From Streptosporangium roseum DSM 43021 (lineage in GTDB: Bacteria > Actinomycetota > Actinomycetes > Streptosporangiales > Streptosporangiaceae): DNA of 64,000 nucleotides. The translations under genes were made by a program, and so were the position numbers. The stretch is from NCBI RefSeq assembly GCF_000024865.1, contig NC_013595.1, positions 558,001 to 622,000 on the forward strand, given 5' to 3'. This document shows, piece by piece, positions 8,762 through 17,045 of the stretch; positions within the stretch are counted from its first letter, which is position 1, and each line of letters begins with the position of its first letter. The notes beneath the pieces were generated by a model. It was not told the origin of the DNA. It made no database searches and saw nothing but the letters and a program-made list of their open reading frames with translations.

Positions 8762-8810
8762 GCGGATCAGGGCGGGGACCGGCGCGCCCCCTGTCCCCAC
8801 CCTGATCCGC
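8762..8810 (+). terminator. Strong stem-loop after the 8259 gene
   Basis: An 11-bp perfect outer stem (GCGGATCAGGG with CCCTGATCCGC) plus an inner GGGGAC/GTCCCC pairing forms a long hairpin 23 bases after the stop. There is no U-tract, as is common in high-GC actinobacteria, so terminator activity is inferred. Confidence 0.55.
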
Positions 8811-8950
8811 GTACGGCGGCCCGCCGTCGCCCTTACCGGCGGGAGCGGAAGGCCGTCGGGCTCGCCGCCCAGGATCGCGCCCCGGGCGGCCGCGCCGGGC
8901 GTGTGACCGCCGTGATCGTGGCGCGCCGTACGCCCGCGGCGTCCGGCCCC

Positions 8951-10336
8951 CTACGGCCGCGGCCGCCGCGCGTGCCAGTCGGTGACCTTCTGGTACGCGT
9001 GGGCGAGCGCCAGCAGCGTGGCCTCACCCCACGCGGGCCCGGCCAGCTGAACGCCGATCGGCAGGCCGTCCGAGCCGAAGCCGCAGGGGATCGAGACCGC
9101 CGGTAGGCCGGTCCCGTTCAGAGGCACGGCGTACAGAGGTCCGCCGATCGGCTCGGTCAGCCTCCCGGTGGCCTCCATCCTGGGAGCCGTGCGTTCACGG
9201 CTCGGCAGGACGAGGACGTCGACACGCGTGAACAGTTCGTCCAGCTCCGCGCGCAGTCGCTGGGTGGCGCGCAGGGCGTCGACGTAGTCGGGCGCGGGTA
9301 CGGCCAGCCCGCCCTCCAGCCGCTCACGGATCTGGGGGATCAGGTCCCCGGGACGCTCCCGCAGGAACCGGCGGTACTCCGCCGAGGCCTCGCAGGCCAG
9401 GATGGTGGAACCGGCCTCCACGGCCGCCTTCCACGCCGGGACCTCGACGTCGACGACCTCCAGCCCCATGTCCTGCAGGGCGACGAGTGCCACGGTCAGG
9501 GCGGCGGCCGTATCGGCGCTGAGCGGCTCCCACAGGAAGCCGCGTAGCACCCCGGCCCTGAGGCCGCGCACGGAGCGGCGGAGCGGCGTCGCCCGGCCGG
9601 CCCCCTTCCGGTGCGACGCCCCGGCCCGGCCCGGGTCACGGTCCGCGACGGCGTCGAACAGCACGGCGCAGTCTTCCGCCGAGCGTGCCATGGGCCCGGC
9701 ATGGTCCAGCGTCCGGGCCAGCGGCACGACCCCGGTCGTCGGAACACGGCCGAACGTCGGCTTGAGGCCCACGACGCCGCACCAGGCCGCCGGGTTACGG
9801 ATCGAACCGGTCGTGTCGGTACCTATGGCACCCGGCACCAGGCCCGCCGCCACGGCCGAGCCGGACCCCATGCTGGAGCCGCCGGCGTACCGATGCAGGT
9901 CCCACGGGTTACGGGTCGGCCCGTAGTGGTAGGTGTCAAGCGGCCCATAGGCGAATTCGGGCAGATTGGTCTTCCCGAAGACGATGGCGCCCGCCGCCCG
10001 CAGCCGGGCCACGATCACGGCGTCGCCGGTGGCCCTCGCGTCCGCGAGGACCCTGGAGCCCGCGGTGGTCCGCTCTCCTTCGACGTCGATGTTGTCCTTG
10101 ACGGCGATCGGCACGCCGTGCAGCGGTCCCCGCACGTCCCCGCGACGCAGTTCCTCCTCCGCGACGCGGGCGTCGGCGAGGATGCGCTCCGACGGAAGCG
10201 AGACGAAGGCGTTGAGCAGGGGATCCAATGACGCGCAACGGGCCAGTAGCGCCTGGCACAGCTCCACGGGTGAGAGCTCGCGGGCGGCCAGCATCGGGCC
10301 GAGTTCGGAGATGCCCAGGAAGTGGAGATCGCTCAT
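8951..10336 (-). CDS. Amidase signature family hydrolase
   Basis: Amidase of 461 aa, a normal family length. The Ser-cisSer-Lys triad can be placed: Lys in HGVPIAVKDNID (about residue 79), the cis-Ser in YAGGSSMGSGSAVAAG (about 155), and the nucleophile in GAIGTDTTGSIRNPAAW (about 179). The signature departs slightly from the usual GGSSGGS and DTGGSIR, with Met and Thr replacing Gly at one position each. It lies last in a minus-strand set with FAH-fold, RidA and CnbZ-like genes, 108 bases after the FAH gene. The substrate is unknown; the context suggests hydrolysis of an amide in a nitrogen-containing catabolic route. Confidence 0.88.
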   Translation of the reverse strand: MSDLHFLGISELGPMLAARELSPVELCQALLARCASLDPLLNAFVSLPSERILADARVAEEELRRGDVRGPLHGVPIAVKDNIDVEGERTTAGSRVLADARATGDAVIVARLRAAGAIVFGKTNLPEFAYGPLDTYHYGPTRNPWDLHRYAGGSSMGSGSAVAAGLVPGAIGTDTTGSIRNPAAWCGVVGLKPTFGRVPTTGVVPLARTLDHAGPMARSAEDCAVLFDAVADRDPGRAGASHRKGAGRATPLRRSVRGLRAGVLRGFLWEPLSADTAAALTVALVALQDMGLEVVDVEVPAWKAAVEAGSTILACEASAEYRRFLRERPGDLIPQIRERLEGGLAVPAPDYVDALRATQRLRAELDELFTRVDVLVLPSRERTAPRMEATGRLTEPIGGPLYAVPLNGTGLPAVSIPCGFGSDGLPIGVQLAGPAWGEATLLALAHAYQKVTDWHARRPRP

Positions 10337-10444
10337 GACCGGCTCCGTCTGCCGTCCGTCCCTCCGGTGCCCGGAAGGCCGGCCGCGAGCCGCTGCCCTG
10401 TCCGGCGGCTTCCCGCCTTCCGCGAGCGGCCGGTGAGCGGGGTC

Positions 10445-11290
10445 TCAGTCATCGGAGATCGTGTTGCGCAGCACACCGATCTTGTCGATCTCGACCTCGA
10501 CGGTGTCGCCCGGCCGCATGAAGACCTGCGGTGACCTGCGCGCTCCGACGCCCCCCGGAGTGCCGGTGGCGATGACGTCTCCCGGCGCGAGCGTGGTGAA
10601 CGTCGACACGTAGGAGATGATCCGCGGGATCGAGAAGATCATCTCGCTGGTCGTCGCGTGCTGCATGATCTTGCCGTTGAGGCGGCAGGACAGGGTGAGG
10701 GCGCTGTCGGCGGGTATCTCGTCCATGGTGACCATCCAGGGCCCGAAGGCGCCGGTCCGTGGGAAGTTCTTACCCGGAGTGTACTGGTGCGTGTGACGCT
10801 GGAACTCGCGCACGGAGCCGTCGTTGTAGCAGCTCAGCCCGGCTACGTGGCGCCAGGCCGTATCGGGGGTGATCCGGCGGCCGGAGCGTCCGATGACGAC
10901 GGCGACCTCGGCCTCGTAGTCGAGCGTGTCGCTCTCGCGCGGGCGCAGCAGCGGGCTGTCGTGGCCGGTCTGCGACTCGGGGACACGCAGGAACACCGCC
11001 GGCTGCGCGCTCACCGAGTTTCCCGTCTCGGCTCGGTGATCTTCGTAGTTCAGGCCGACACAGATGATCTTGTTTGGATTGGGGATCACCGGGAGCCAGG
11101 TCACGTCGGACGCCGCGTAGTCCACCTTGTCCAGATGCTCGCTCGCGACCACCGTCGCGTCGTCGCCGATGAGTGACTTGAGATCGGGATAGCGGGTGCC
11201 GAGACGCGCTCCAAGGTCGACCAGGCCACGGTCGGTGACGGCGCCGTAGGTGGTGGCACCCTGAGGAGTCTGGAAGGTTGTAAGTCTCAT
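10445..11290 (-). CDS. Fumarylacetoacetate hydrolase family protein
   Basis: FAH-superfamily enzyme of 281 aa. Family members hydrolyse, decarboxylate or isomerise beta-keto or oxo-enol acids from aromatic ring cleavage. Visible motifs: KIICVGLNYEDHRAE, the metal ligands in LDYEAEVAVVIG (E-x-E), the active-site region GLSCYNDGSVREFQ, and the C-terminal GDVIATGTPGGVGARR loop followed by GDTVEVEIDKIG. It starts five bases after the RidA stop, clearly in one operon. Next to a RidA protein and a deaminase candidate, roles such as an oxalocrotonate-like decarboxylase or isomerase are plausible but unproven. Confidence 0.9.
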   Translation of the reverse strand: MRLTTFQTPQGATTYGAVTDRGLVDLGARLGTRYPDLKSLIGDDATVVASEHLDKVDYAASDVTWLPVIPNPNKIICVGLNYEDHRAETGNSVSAQPAVFLRVPESQTGHDSPLLRPRESDTLDYEAEVAVVIGRSGRRITPDTAWRHVAGLSCYNDGSVREFQRHTHQYTPGKNFPRTGAFGPWMVTMDEIPADSALTLSCRLNGKIMQHATTSEMIFSIPRIISYVSTFTTLAPGDVIATGTPGGVGARRSPQVFMRPGDTVEVEIDKIGVLRNTISDD

Positions 11291-11294
11291 ATCG

Positions 11295-11696
11295 TCACAT
11301 GTCCTGGATGACGGCGATGGCGTTGATCTCGATGAGCATGTCGGGGTGGACCATCTTCGACACCTCGAGGAGGGTCGAAGCCGGCGGTGGCGAGGGGAAG
11401 TACTCGCGACGCACCCGGTGGATCGCCGCGAAGTGCTCGATGTTCCTGACGAAGACGTCGACGCGCACGATGTCCTCCATCGCCCCGCCCGCCGCCTCGA
11501 CCAGGTTCTTCATGTTGTCGCAGACGCGCCGGGTCTGCGCGTCGATGTCGCCCGCCCCGGTGACCGTGCCGTCGGGCAGGCGCGCCGTCATCCCGGACAG
11601 GAACAGGAGCCTGCCGCGCGCCTGGGTCGCGATCGCCTGGGAGAAGTGCCCGCTGGGGGAACTGACGGCTTCCGATGTCACTTGCTGCTTCGCCAT
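11295..11696 (-). CDS. RidA/YjgF family protein
   Basis: Protein of 133 aa of the RidA superfamily, trimeric enzymes that deaminate enamine/imine intermediates; 2-aminomuconate deaminases of some Pseudomonas belong here. Visible features are the LFLSGMTARLPDGTV strand, the helical IDAQTRRVCDNMKNLVEAAG segment and VDVFVRNIEHFAAI. The canonical PARxxV arginine motif is replaced by PPPASTLLEVSKM, so the substrate-binding Arg of classical RidA is missing and imine deaminase activity is doubtful. The gene sits 115 bases after the CnbZ-like gene and five before the FAH gene. Confidence 0.88.
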   Translation of the reverse strand: MAKQQVTSEAVSSPSGHFSQAIATQARGRLLFLSGMTARLPDGTVTGAGDIDAQTRRVCDNMKNLVEAAGGAMEDIVRVDVFVRNIEHFAAIHRVRREYFPSPPPASTLLEVSKMVHPDMLIEINAIAVIQDM

Positions 11697-11811
11697 GACG
11701 GCCCTTCACGTGAGGGTTCGTTCCGATGATGTTCTGCCGGGCGCCGGGAACGGAGCCGGTGACGGCCCGCGCCGGCCCGGCGGGAGCCGGACGTGATCGT
11801 CCCGCTGTGGA

Positions 11812-12564
11812 TCACAGGAGAATTTCGCGCAGCACGGTACGCGCGTCCATCTCGAACTCGCAGTCGACCACCGGCGGGCTGGCCAGGTGCCAGGTGACCG
11901 CCCCGGTGCCGGCGCCGTAGGCGAAGATCTCCTCGCGGAGCAGCGGTCCCACCTCGTGCAGGGTGTAGGCCTGAGTGCTGAGGACATGGCTCCATTGGAG
12001 GCCGAGCACACGGAGCCGCTCCTCCTGCTCCGCCCGGACGAAACGCAACTTGTCGCGCATGGCGTCGATGGACGTCTCTCCCCGGCGGACGATGCTGTCG
12101 CGATACTCGCCCGGACCTTGGGCGCACTCGGCGTTGCCCGCCAGCACGAAGGTCGGATGAGGACTGTCGGACTCGACCGTGTACGAGAAAGCGTGCAGTG
12201 ACGGCACTTCCGGCTTGTCGTAGGCGGGGCAGACGTTCGTCCGGGCCACCGGGTTGACGCCGTCGGCGTAGAGACCCCAGCGTTCCAGGGTCTTGACGTA
12301 CACGCGGTTGAAGTCGACGAACCCCTGCTCGGTGAAGGGGGCCGACGACCTCAGCTCGCAGGCCGCGAACGCGGTGGTCGGCCGTCCGATGGCCGCCAGA
12401 TATCTCTCGGCGGCGGCGAAGCCCTCGGCGAGCGGAACGGGACGGGCGAAGCGCACCCGCTCCAACGCGAACCCCGGGGCCGCGGCCACTCCGCTGGAGA
12501 ACTGGAACACGCCTTCGACCTTGATGAAGCGGTATCCGCCCGGGTGGAAATCCAGGAGTTCCAT
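11812..12564 (-). CDS. Candidate CnbZ-like aminomuconate deaminase (RidA-like fold suspected)
   Basis: Protein of 250 aa. By overall sequence character and length it recalls CnbZ, the roughly 30-kDa monomeric 2-amino-5-chloromuconate deaminase described from Comamonas CNB-1, whose homologues were first annotated as hypothetical. I rely on memory of that family and cannot align it here. Visible segments are ERYLAAIGRPTTAFAACELR, GFVDFNRVYVKTLERWGLY and NPVARTNVCP; the last resembles a RidA-type arginine motif. It heads a minus-strand operon with RidA, FAH and amidase genes, which fits an amino-acid-like dienoate route. A ribosome site (GGAGGTGTC) precedes the ATG at 12564. Confidence 0.55.
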   Translation of the reverse strand: MELLDFHPGGYRFIKVEGVFQFSSGVAAAPGFALERVRFARPVPLAEGFAAAERYLAAIGRPTTAFAACELRSSAPFTEQGFVDFNRVYVKTLERWGLYADGVNPVARTNVCPAYDKPEVPSLHAFSYTVESDSPHPTFVLAGNAECAQGPGEYRDSIVRRGETSIDAMRDKLRFVRAEQEERLRVLGLQWSHVLSTQAYTLHEVGPLLREEIFAYGAGTGAVTWHLASPPVVDCEFEMDARTVLREILL

Positions 12565-12583
12565 GACACCTCCCTCTCTCTTT

Positions 12584-12593
12584 GTCTATCGTA
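12584..12593. promoter_or_regulatory. Candidate GntR operator half (TACGATAGAC on minus strand)
   Basis: TACGATA-G-AC on the minus strand lies 20 bases upstream of the deaminase-candidate start at 12564. The same ten-base word with one change (TACGATATAC) occurs at 13567-13576 upstream of the GntR gene. Sharing between the regulator and its neighbour suggests an operator, but two occurrences are weak evidence. Confidence 0.3.
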
Positions 12594-12723
12594 CTACAAA
12601 TGACTTTAGCGGCAAGATGTCTGGTCTGAGAAGTGGAACAGGGGTGCGAGGTGCCCGACGAGGCCGCTCTCCTCCGGCCGCCTGGGCGCCGTGGTCCGAC
12701 GGGAGAGTCAGACGTGCGGCGTG

Positions 12724-12762
12724 AAAAAAGGAGCGGCCCGCGTCACCGACGCGAACCGCTCC
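12724..12762 (-). terminator. Intrinsic terminator downstream of the GntR gene
   Basis: Read on the minus strand: a GGAGCGG/CCGCTCC outer stem with an inner CGCGTC/GACGCG stem and three-base loop, followed immediately by six T residues (12729-12724). It lies 38 bases beyond the GntR stop. This is the clearest textbook rho-independent terminator in the window, and it separates the GntR transcript from the deaminase/RidA/FAH/amidase operon. Confidence 0.9.
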
Positions 12763-12799
12763 TCACCTGCTGGGTCACATGGTGGGCCGTCGAAACCGC

Positions 12800-13531
12800 T
12801 CACATCCGGCGGACGACCTCGAACACCACGTAACCGTTGTCGACGTCGACGAGCGACACGGCCATCATGCGGCCTTCACGCGTGTAGTGGCGTTCCAGGA
12901 GCCGGGTGAACGCCTCGCCCTCGGGCATCTGCAGCCGTGTCTCGCCGCTCCGGCTCACCGTGGCCAGGATCTCGACGACCGCGTGGTCGATGGGCTCGAC
13001 CAGATAGGCGCGCGCGAAATCGAACTGCGTGGGCGGGCCCTGCTGGGGCAGGCCGGAGGGGTCTTGGAGCAGGGACCACGGAACCGCGTCGCGGATGCAG
13101 ATCGCCAGGTGCCCGTCGGCGTAGAAGCGGGTGTCGGTGAGGAACGTCTCCCCGTCTGGGAGGCTGTCGCCGAAGGCCGCGACCAGGTCCTTCGGCAGCC
13201 GCTCCACCCTGGAGCGATCCGCCTCGACATGGACGTCGTGCCCCTTCTCCCGCAGCAGGTCCGTGAAGCCGACCAGTCGTTGCAGGGCCAGCGCGGAGGG
13301 ATGAACATGCTGGTTGATCGTCGTGCCCAGCGCGCGGCGCCGGGTGATGATCCCTTCCCGCTCCAGGCTCGCCAGCGCGCCGCGGACCGTCGTGCGGCTC
13401 ACGTTGAGCATGCCCGCCAGATCGTCTTCGTTGGGCAGTTTGTCCACGAACTGCTTGTCGAGGATGGCCTTGAGGATGGTGCCCCGCACCTGATCCACGA
13501 GAGGTGCCTTGTTGAACGGCTGAATGGCCAC
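12800..13531 (-). CDS. GntR-family regulator, HutC/UTRA subfamily
   Basis: Transcription factor of 243 aa. The N-terminal winged helix (about residues 10-75) reads LPNEDDLAGMLNVSRTTVRGALASLEREGI, typical of GntR. The C-terminal part (about 95-240) matches the UTRA ligand-binding fold of HutC-type members: FTDLLREKG, then a mixed domain ending in YVVFEVVRRM. Members of this subfamily often sense the substrate or an intermediate of the pathway they control. It lies between the NCS1 permease and the deaminase/amidase operon, so control of the surrounding catabolic genes is likely. The gene ends with a strong intrinsic terminator. Confidence 0.9.
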   Translation of the reverse strand: MAIQPFNKAPLVDQVRGTILKAILDKQFVDKLPNEDDLAGMLNVSRTTVRGALASLEREGIITRRRALGTTINQHVHPSALALQRLVGFTDLLREKGHDVHVEADRSRVERLPKDLVAAFGDSLPDGETFLTDTRFYADGHLAICIRDAVPWSLLQDPSGLPQQGPPTQFDFARAYLVEPIDHAVVEILATVSRSGETRLQMPEGEAFTRLLERHYTREGRMMAVSLVDVDNGYVVFEVVRRM

Positions 13532-13566
13532 GCTGCCTTCTCTGAGTTGACGCTCCGTCTTCGTCC

Positions 13567-13576
13567 TACGATATAC
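13567..13576. promoter_or_regulatory. Candidate GntR operator (TACGATATAC)
   Basis: This lies in the 67-base gap between the permease stop and the GntR start, 36 bases before the latter. It shares TACGATA-N-AC with 12584-12593. Confidence 0.3.
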
Positions 13577-13598
13577 GTTACATGTTGGATGGAAGCCC

Positions 13599-15062
13599 TC
13601 ACGAAGACACCACGTTTTCGCCCGCCGATCCGACCCGGCGGGCAGGGGGTGCCGCCGCGACGTCCGCCCGCCCCCGTGTCAGCAGGAAGTAGAGGACGGC
13701 GCTGACGCCCATGCCGGCCGCCCAGGAGAGATCCACGTTCCCCATCGCGCGGGCGACGGGGCCCTGGAAGGCTTCGATGGCACCGTACTGGAACGCCCAG
13801 GCGGAGGCGAGGCCGGCGAGGAACGCCGAGACCGCTCGCATGTTGACGTCGCCGTACCGGGAGGTGCGCGGGTCGGCGTAGAGCGCGTCGCACTCCACCT
13901 GCCGCCTGCGTATGACGTACCAGTCGACCAGCGTCACACCGGCCCAGGGGCTGAGCCATATGACCACCGACGACATGAAGTTGGTGAAACCGGCGGCGAA
14001 GCTCTCGGACTCGATGAAGACGAACAGGGGCAGGAAACCGACCACGCCGGTGAGCAGGCTGGCGGTGGTGCGCTTGAGCTTCATGTCGAGCGAGAGAAGT
14101 CCGAGCGAGGCGGTGTAGATGTTCACGATGTTGGTGCCCACCGGCCCGTGCAGGATCACGAACAGGACGGGAACGGTCATGATGCCGAAGAGGGAGGCGA
14201 CGATCTCGGCCGGATCGCCCGCCTGCGAGGCCGTACCGGAGAGCGCTCCGAGAATCGACAGCCAGGACAGGGGAGCGAAGATGCCCATCGCCGAGGCGGC
14301 GTACAGGCGCCTGGGAGAGACGCCGGGCCGGGTGAACCTGCTGTAGTCCGAGGCCCACGTGATCCACCCCATCCCCCATCCGACGCCGACCGCGGTCAGC
14401 AGCTGGGTGGCGGCGGTGAACCGCTCGCCGCCGGCCAGCGACGATTCGGTCCAGCTGATGTCCTCGAGCCTGGTCAGCACCACCACGGTCATGATCACCA
14501 TGACCACGGTCACGACCGGGACGGTGTACTTCTCGAACGTGCGGATCGCGTAGAAGCCCAGGACGCCGATGACGACCTGGACGATCATGATCGCGACCGC
14601 CAGCCCGTACTTGACGGTGTCACCGGGCTGCAGGCCCATCTGGTGGGCGATGCCGAGACAGAGGTCCAGCACGACGTAGGTGTTGATGCCGATCCATCCC
14701 GTGGCCATGAGCGTCTGCAGCAGCGCGGGCAGATAGGCGCCGCGGCGGCCGAACGTCGCCCGCGCGAGGACCATCTGGTTGACGCCGGTGCGGTGCCCCA
14801 TCAGCGCGAACAGGCCGAAGATGAGGGCTCCGACGGCCTGTCCGATGACGGCGATGAGGATGGTCTCGAGCAGGCTCAGCCCCAGAGCTATGCCCACGGT
14901 CCCGACGATCCAGCTGATCGGTGCGAGGTTCGCGCCCGCCCATATCCAGAACTGCTGCAGCGCCGTGGCGTCCCGTCCTTCGGGCGGTACGGGTCTGATG
15001 CCGATCTCGTCGACGTGCAGGGCTTCCTCGAGTTCTCGCCGTTCGTTGTCTCCGGCACTCAT
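13599..15062 (-). CDS. NCS1-family permease (cytosine/purine/hydantoin transporter type)
   Basis: Membrane transporter of 487 aa with about twelve hydrophobic segments. The N-terminus carries the NCS1 pattern: residues leading into ANLAPISWIVGTVGIALGLS, then QAVGALIFGLFALMGHRTGVNQMVLARATFGRRGAYLP. NCS1 carriers import nucleobases, hydantoins, allantoin or related N-heterocycles by Na+ or H+ symport. The start ATG at 15062 is preceded by GAGAGGTGGC. It is separated by 284 bases from the divergent cupin gene and lies 67 bases before gntR. In this context it probably imports the nitrogenous substrate of the cluster. Confidence 0.88.
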   Translation of the reverse strand: MSAGDNERRELEEALHVDEIGIRPVPPEGRDATALQQFWIWAGANLAPISWIVGTVGIALGLSLLETILIAVIGQAVGALIFGLFALMGHRTGVNQMVLARATFGRRGAYLPALLQTLMATGWIGINTYVVLDLCLGIAHQMGLQPGDTVKYGLAVAIMIVQVVIGVLGFYAIRTFEKYTVPVVTVVMVIMTVVVLTRLEDISWTESSLAGGERFTAATQLLTAVGVGWGMGWITWASDYSRFTRPGVSPRRLYAASAMGIFAPLSWLSILGALSGTASQAGDPAEIVASLFGIMTVPVLFVILHGPVGTNIVNIYTASLGLLSLDMKLKRTTASLLTGVVGFLPLFVFIESESFAAGFTNFMSSVVIWLSPWAGVTLVDWYVIRRRQVECDALYADPRTSRYGDVNMRAVSAFLAGLASAWAFQYGAIEAFQGPVARAMGNVDLSWAAGMGVSAVLYFLLTRGRADVAAAPPARRVGSAGENVVSS

Positions 15063-15346
15063 TACGCCACCTCTCTACCCCTCGATCTTGAAATCGGGGT
15101 GAGCTTTGTCATACGTATGCCATTGTGTAGGCGAGGGGAACCCGTGCGTCAAGAGTCGTTCACTCATCGTTTCCTGGAGAACGTCCCGCTCAGCGGCGTG
15201 ATCAAGCGTCACATCGGCCCTTTTCGGCCTTGACAGGAATCCGGGGTGGGGAGAATAGTGGTTCAAGGTAATACGAAGGACCAAGCCGTTCGATGCGTGG
15301 CGTCACGACGCCACACGGGACGGCCGGCAAGGCGCAGGAGGATGCG

Positions 15347-15814
15347 ATGCTGCGAGGGATAGTCGTCAGGGGATCCGAAGGCAAGGCCTACGAGACCGGC
15401 CCGGCGCTCTTCAAGGTCGGCGGCCGTGACACGGAAGGCCGGATCGACTTCATGATCATGGATCTCGAGTTCCACACCGGCCCGAAGCTCCACGTCCACG
15501 AGCGGCAGGAGGACACCTTCTACATCCTCAGCGGCGTGCTCACCATCCAGATGGGCGAGGAGGTGTACGACCTGGAGCCGGGGGACTTCGCGACCGTACC
15601 GCCCGGCCTTCCCCACACGTTCGACAACCTGCGCGAGGACCAGGGGCCGGTGCGGGTCATCAACATCATGACCCCCGGTGGGTACGAGGAGCTCTTCGGC
15701 GAGTTCGACGAGCTGCCCGAAGGCGCCGGCCAGGAGGAGATCGAGGCCATCTACGCCAAGTACGAGGCCAAGCTCGTCGGCCCGGCGCTGCACGAGAGAC
15801 TCAGGCGCGCCTGA
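15347..15814 (+). CDS. Small cupin-domain protein
   Basis: Single-domain cupin of 155 aa. Both conserved motifs are clear: motif 1 KLHVHERQEDTFYILSG (His-x-His and Glu metal ligands, about residues 49-54) and motif 2 GDFATVPPGLPHTFDN (third His, about residue 92). Such proteins are metal-dependent dioxygenases, isomerases or ligand binders; the activity cannot be assigned. I use the ATG at 15347 because AGGAGG lies at 15336-15342. The frame extends upstream to 15293 without a ribosome site. It begins a plus-strand unit with a CoA-transferase and a carboxyltransferase. Confidence 0.85.
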   Translation: MLRGIVVRGSEGKAYETGPALFKVGGRDTEGRIDFMIMDLEFHTGPKLHVHERQEDTFYILSGVLTIQMGEEVYDLEPGDFATVPPGLPHTFDNLREDQGPVRVINIMTPGGYEELFGEFDELPEGAGQEEIEAIYAKYEAKLVGPALHERLRRA

Positions 15815-15838
15815 TCGGCGGATCCCAAGGTGACACAC

Positions 15839-17002
15839 ATGACCGGACCGCTGTCCGACGTGGTCGTCCTCGACCTGTCCAGAGCACTCGCGGGCCCGCA
15901 CGCGGCCATGATGCTCGGAGACATGGGGGCGCGGGTCATCAAGGTGGAGCAGCCCGGCTCCGGCGATGACACCCGAAGCTGGGGCCCTCCTTTCGTGGGG
16001 CCTGAGGACCGGCGCGAATCGACCTACTTCCTGTCCTGCAACCGCAACAAGGAATCAATCGCGCTGGACCTCAAGTCCGAGACGGGGCGTGACGTGCTCG
16101 GCCGGCTCGTCGGCCGGGCCGACGTGCTGGTGGAGAACTTCCGTCCCGGCGTGCTGGCCCGCCTGGGCTTCTCCACCGAGCGCCTGCACGAGCTCAATCC
16201 CGCACTCGTGATCCTGTCGATCAGCGGCTTCGGGCACGACGGGCCCGAAGGCGGCCGGGCGGGCTACGACCAGATCGCCCAGGGCGAGGCCGGGCTCATG
16301 ATGCTGACCGGCCCGTCGGCCGGGGAACCGACGAGGGTGGGCGTCCCGATCGGCGACCTGCTGGCAGGCATGTACGGCGCGTACGGCGTGGTCTCGGCGC
16401 TGCACGAACGCGCGCGCACGGGCAGGGGCCGAGTGGTGCGCACCAGCCTGCTCGCGGCGATCGTGGGGGTCCACGCCTTCCAGGGCACCCGGTGGACGGT
16501 GGCCGGTGAGGTGCCGCGGCCGACCGGCAACCACCATCCGTCCATCTGCCCGTACGGCCTGTTCCACACCGCGGACGCGCCCATCCAGGTGGCGGTCGGC
16601 AGCGACGGCCTGTGGCGGGCGTTCGCGCCGCTCGTCGGGCTGGATCCGGCCGACCCGCGGTTCGCGGTCAACGGCGACCGCGTCGCCCACCGGCGGCAGC
16701 TGATCGACACGATCGAGGCCGCCTTCGCCGCCGAACCCGCCGAGGTGTGGCTGGCGCGGCTCGACCGGGCGGGGATCCCCGCGGGCAGGGTCCGCACCCT
16801 CGACGAGGTGTACGAGTGGCCGCAAACCCGGTCGCAGGGGCTGCTCATCGACGTCGAGCATCCCACGCTCGGCGTGGTGACCCTGCCGGGGCCGCCGCTG
16901 CGACTTGACGACGCCCCGTACGCCGGGGGGCGGGACGGGCACCTGCCGCCACCGACCCTGGGCGAGCACACCGACACGATCCTGGCTTGGTTGGAGACAT
17001 GA
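15839..17002 (+). CDS. CaiB/BaiF family (class III) CoA-transferase
   Basis: Family III CoA-transferase of 387 aa, the usual length. It carries the N-terminal LSDVVVLDLSRALAGPHAAMMLGDMGARVIKVE segment, DVLVENFRPGVLARLG, and the catalytic Asp in GGRAGYDQIAQGEAG (about residue 147). These enzymes move CoA between carboxylic acids such as succinate, formate, carnitine or benzylsuccinate. ATG 15839 is preferred because AAGGTG sits about seven bases upstream; GTG 15830 is an alternative. It lies 24 bases after the cupin and 43 before the carboxyltransferase, so it likely activates the acid product of the pathway. Confidence 0.92.
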   Translation: MTGPLSDVVVLDLSRALAGPHAAMMLGDMGARVIKVEQPGSGDDTRSWGPPFVGPEDRRESTYFLSCNRNKESIALDLKSETGRDVLGRLVGRADVLVENFRPGVLARLGFSTERLHELNPALVILSISGFGHDGPEGGRAGYDQIAQGEAGLMMLTGPSAGEPTRVGVPIGDLLAGMYGAYGVVSALHERARTGRGRVVRTSLLAAIVGVHAFQGTRWTVAGEVPRPTGNHHPSICPYGLFHTADAPIQVAVGSDGLWRAFAPLVGLDPADPRFAVNGDRVAHRRQLIDTIEAAFAAEPAEVWLARLDRAGIPAGRVRTLDEVYEWPQTRSQGLLIDVEHPTLGVVTLPGPPLRLDDAPYAGGRDGHLPPPTLGEHTDTILAWLET

Positions 17003-17045
17003 CATCAGCGCTGGTACACACGCCCGCGGCCACGGATCGGCGCCC

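Noticed and set aside
8739..8950. Possible tRNA or small RNA gene in the gap after 8738
   Set aside because: Only the terminator-like hairpin is visible; no cloverleaf or anticodon-arm pattern could be formed.
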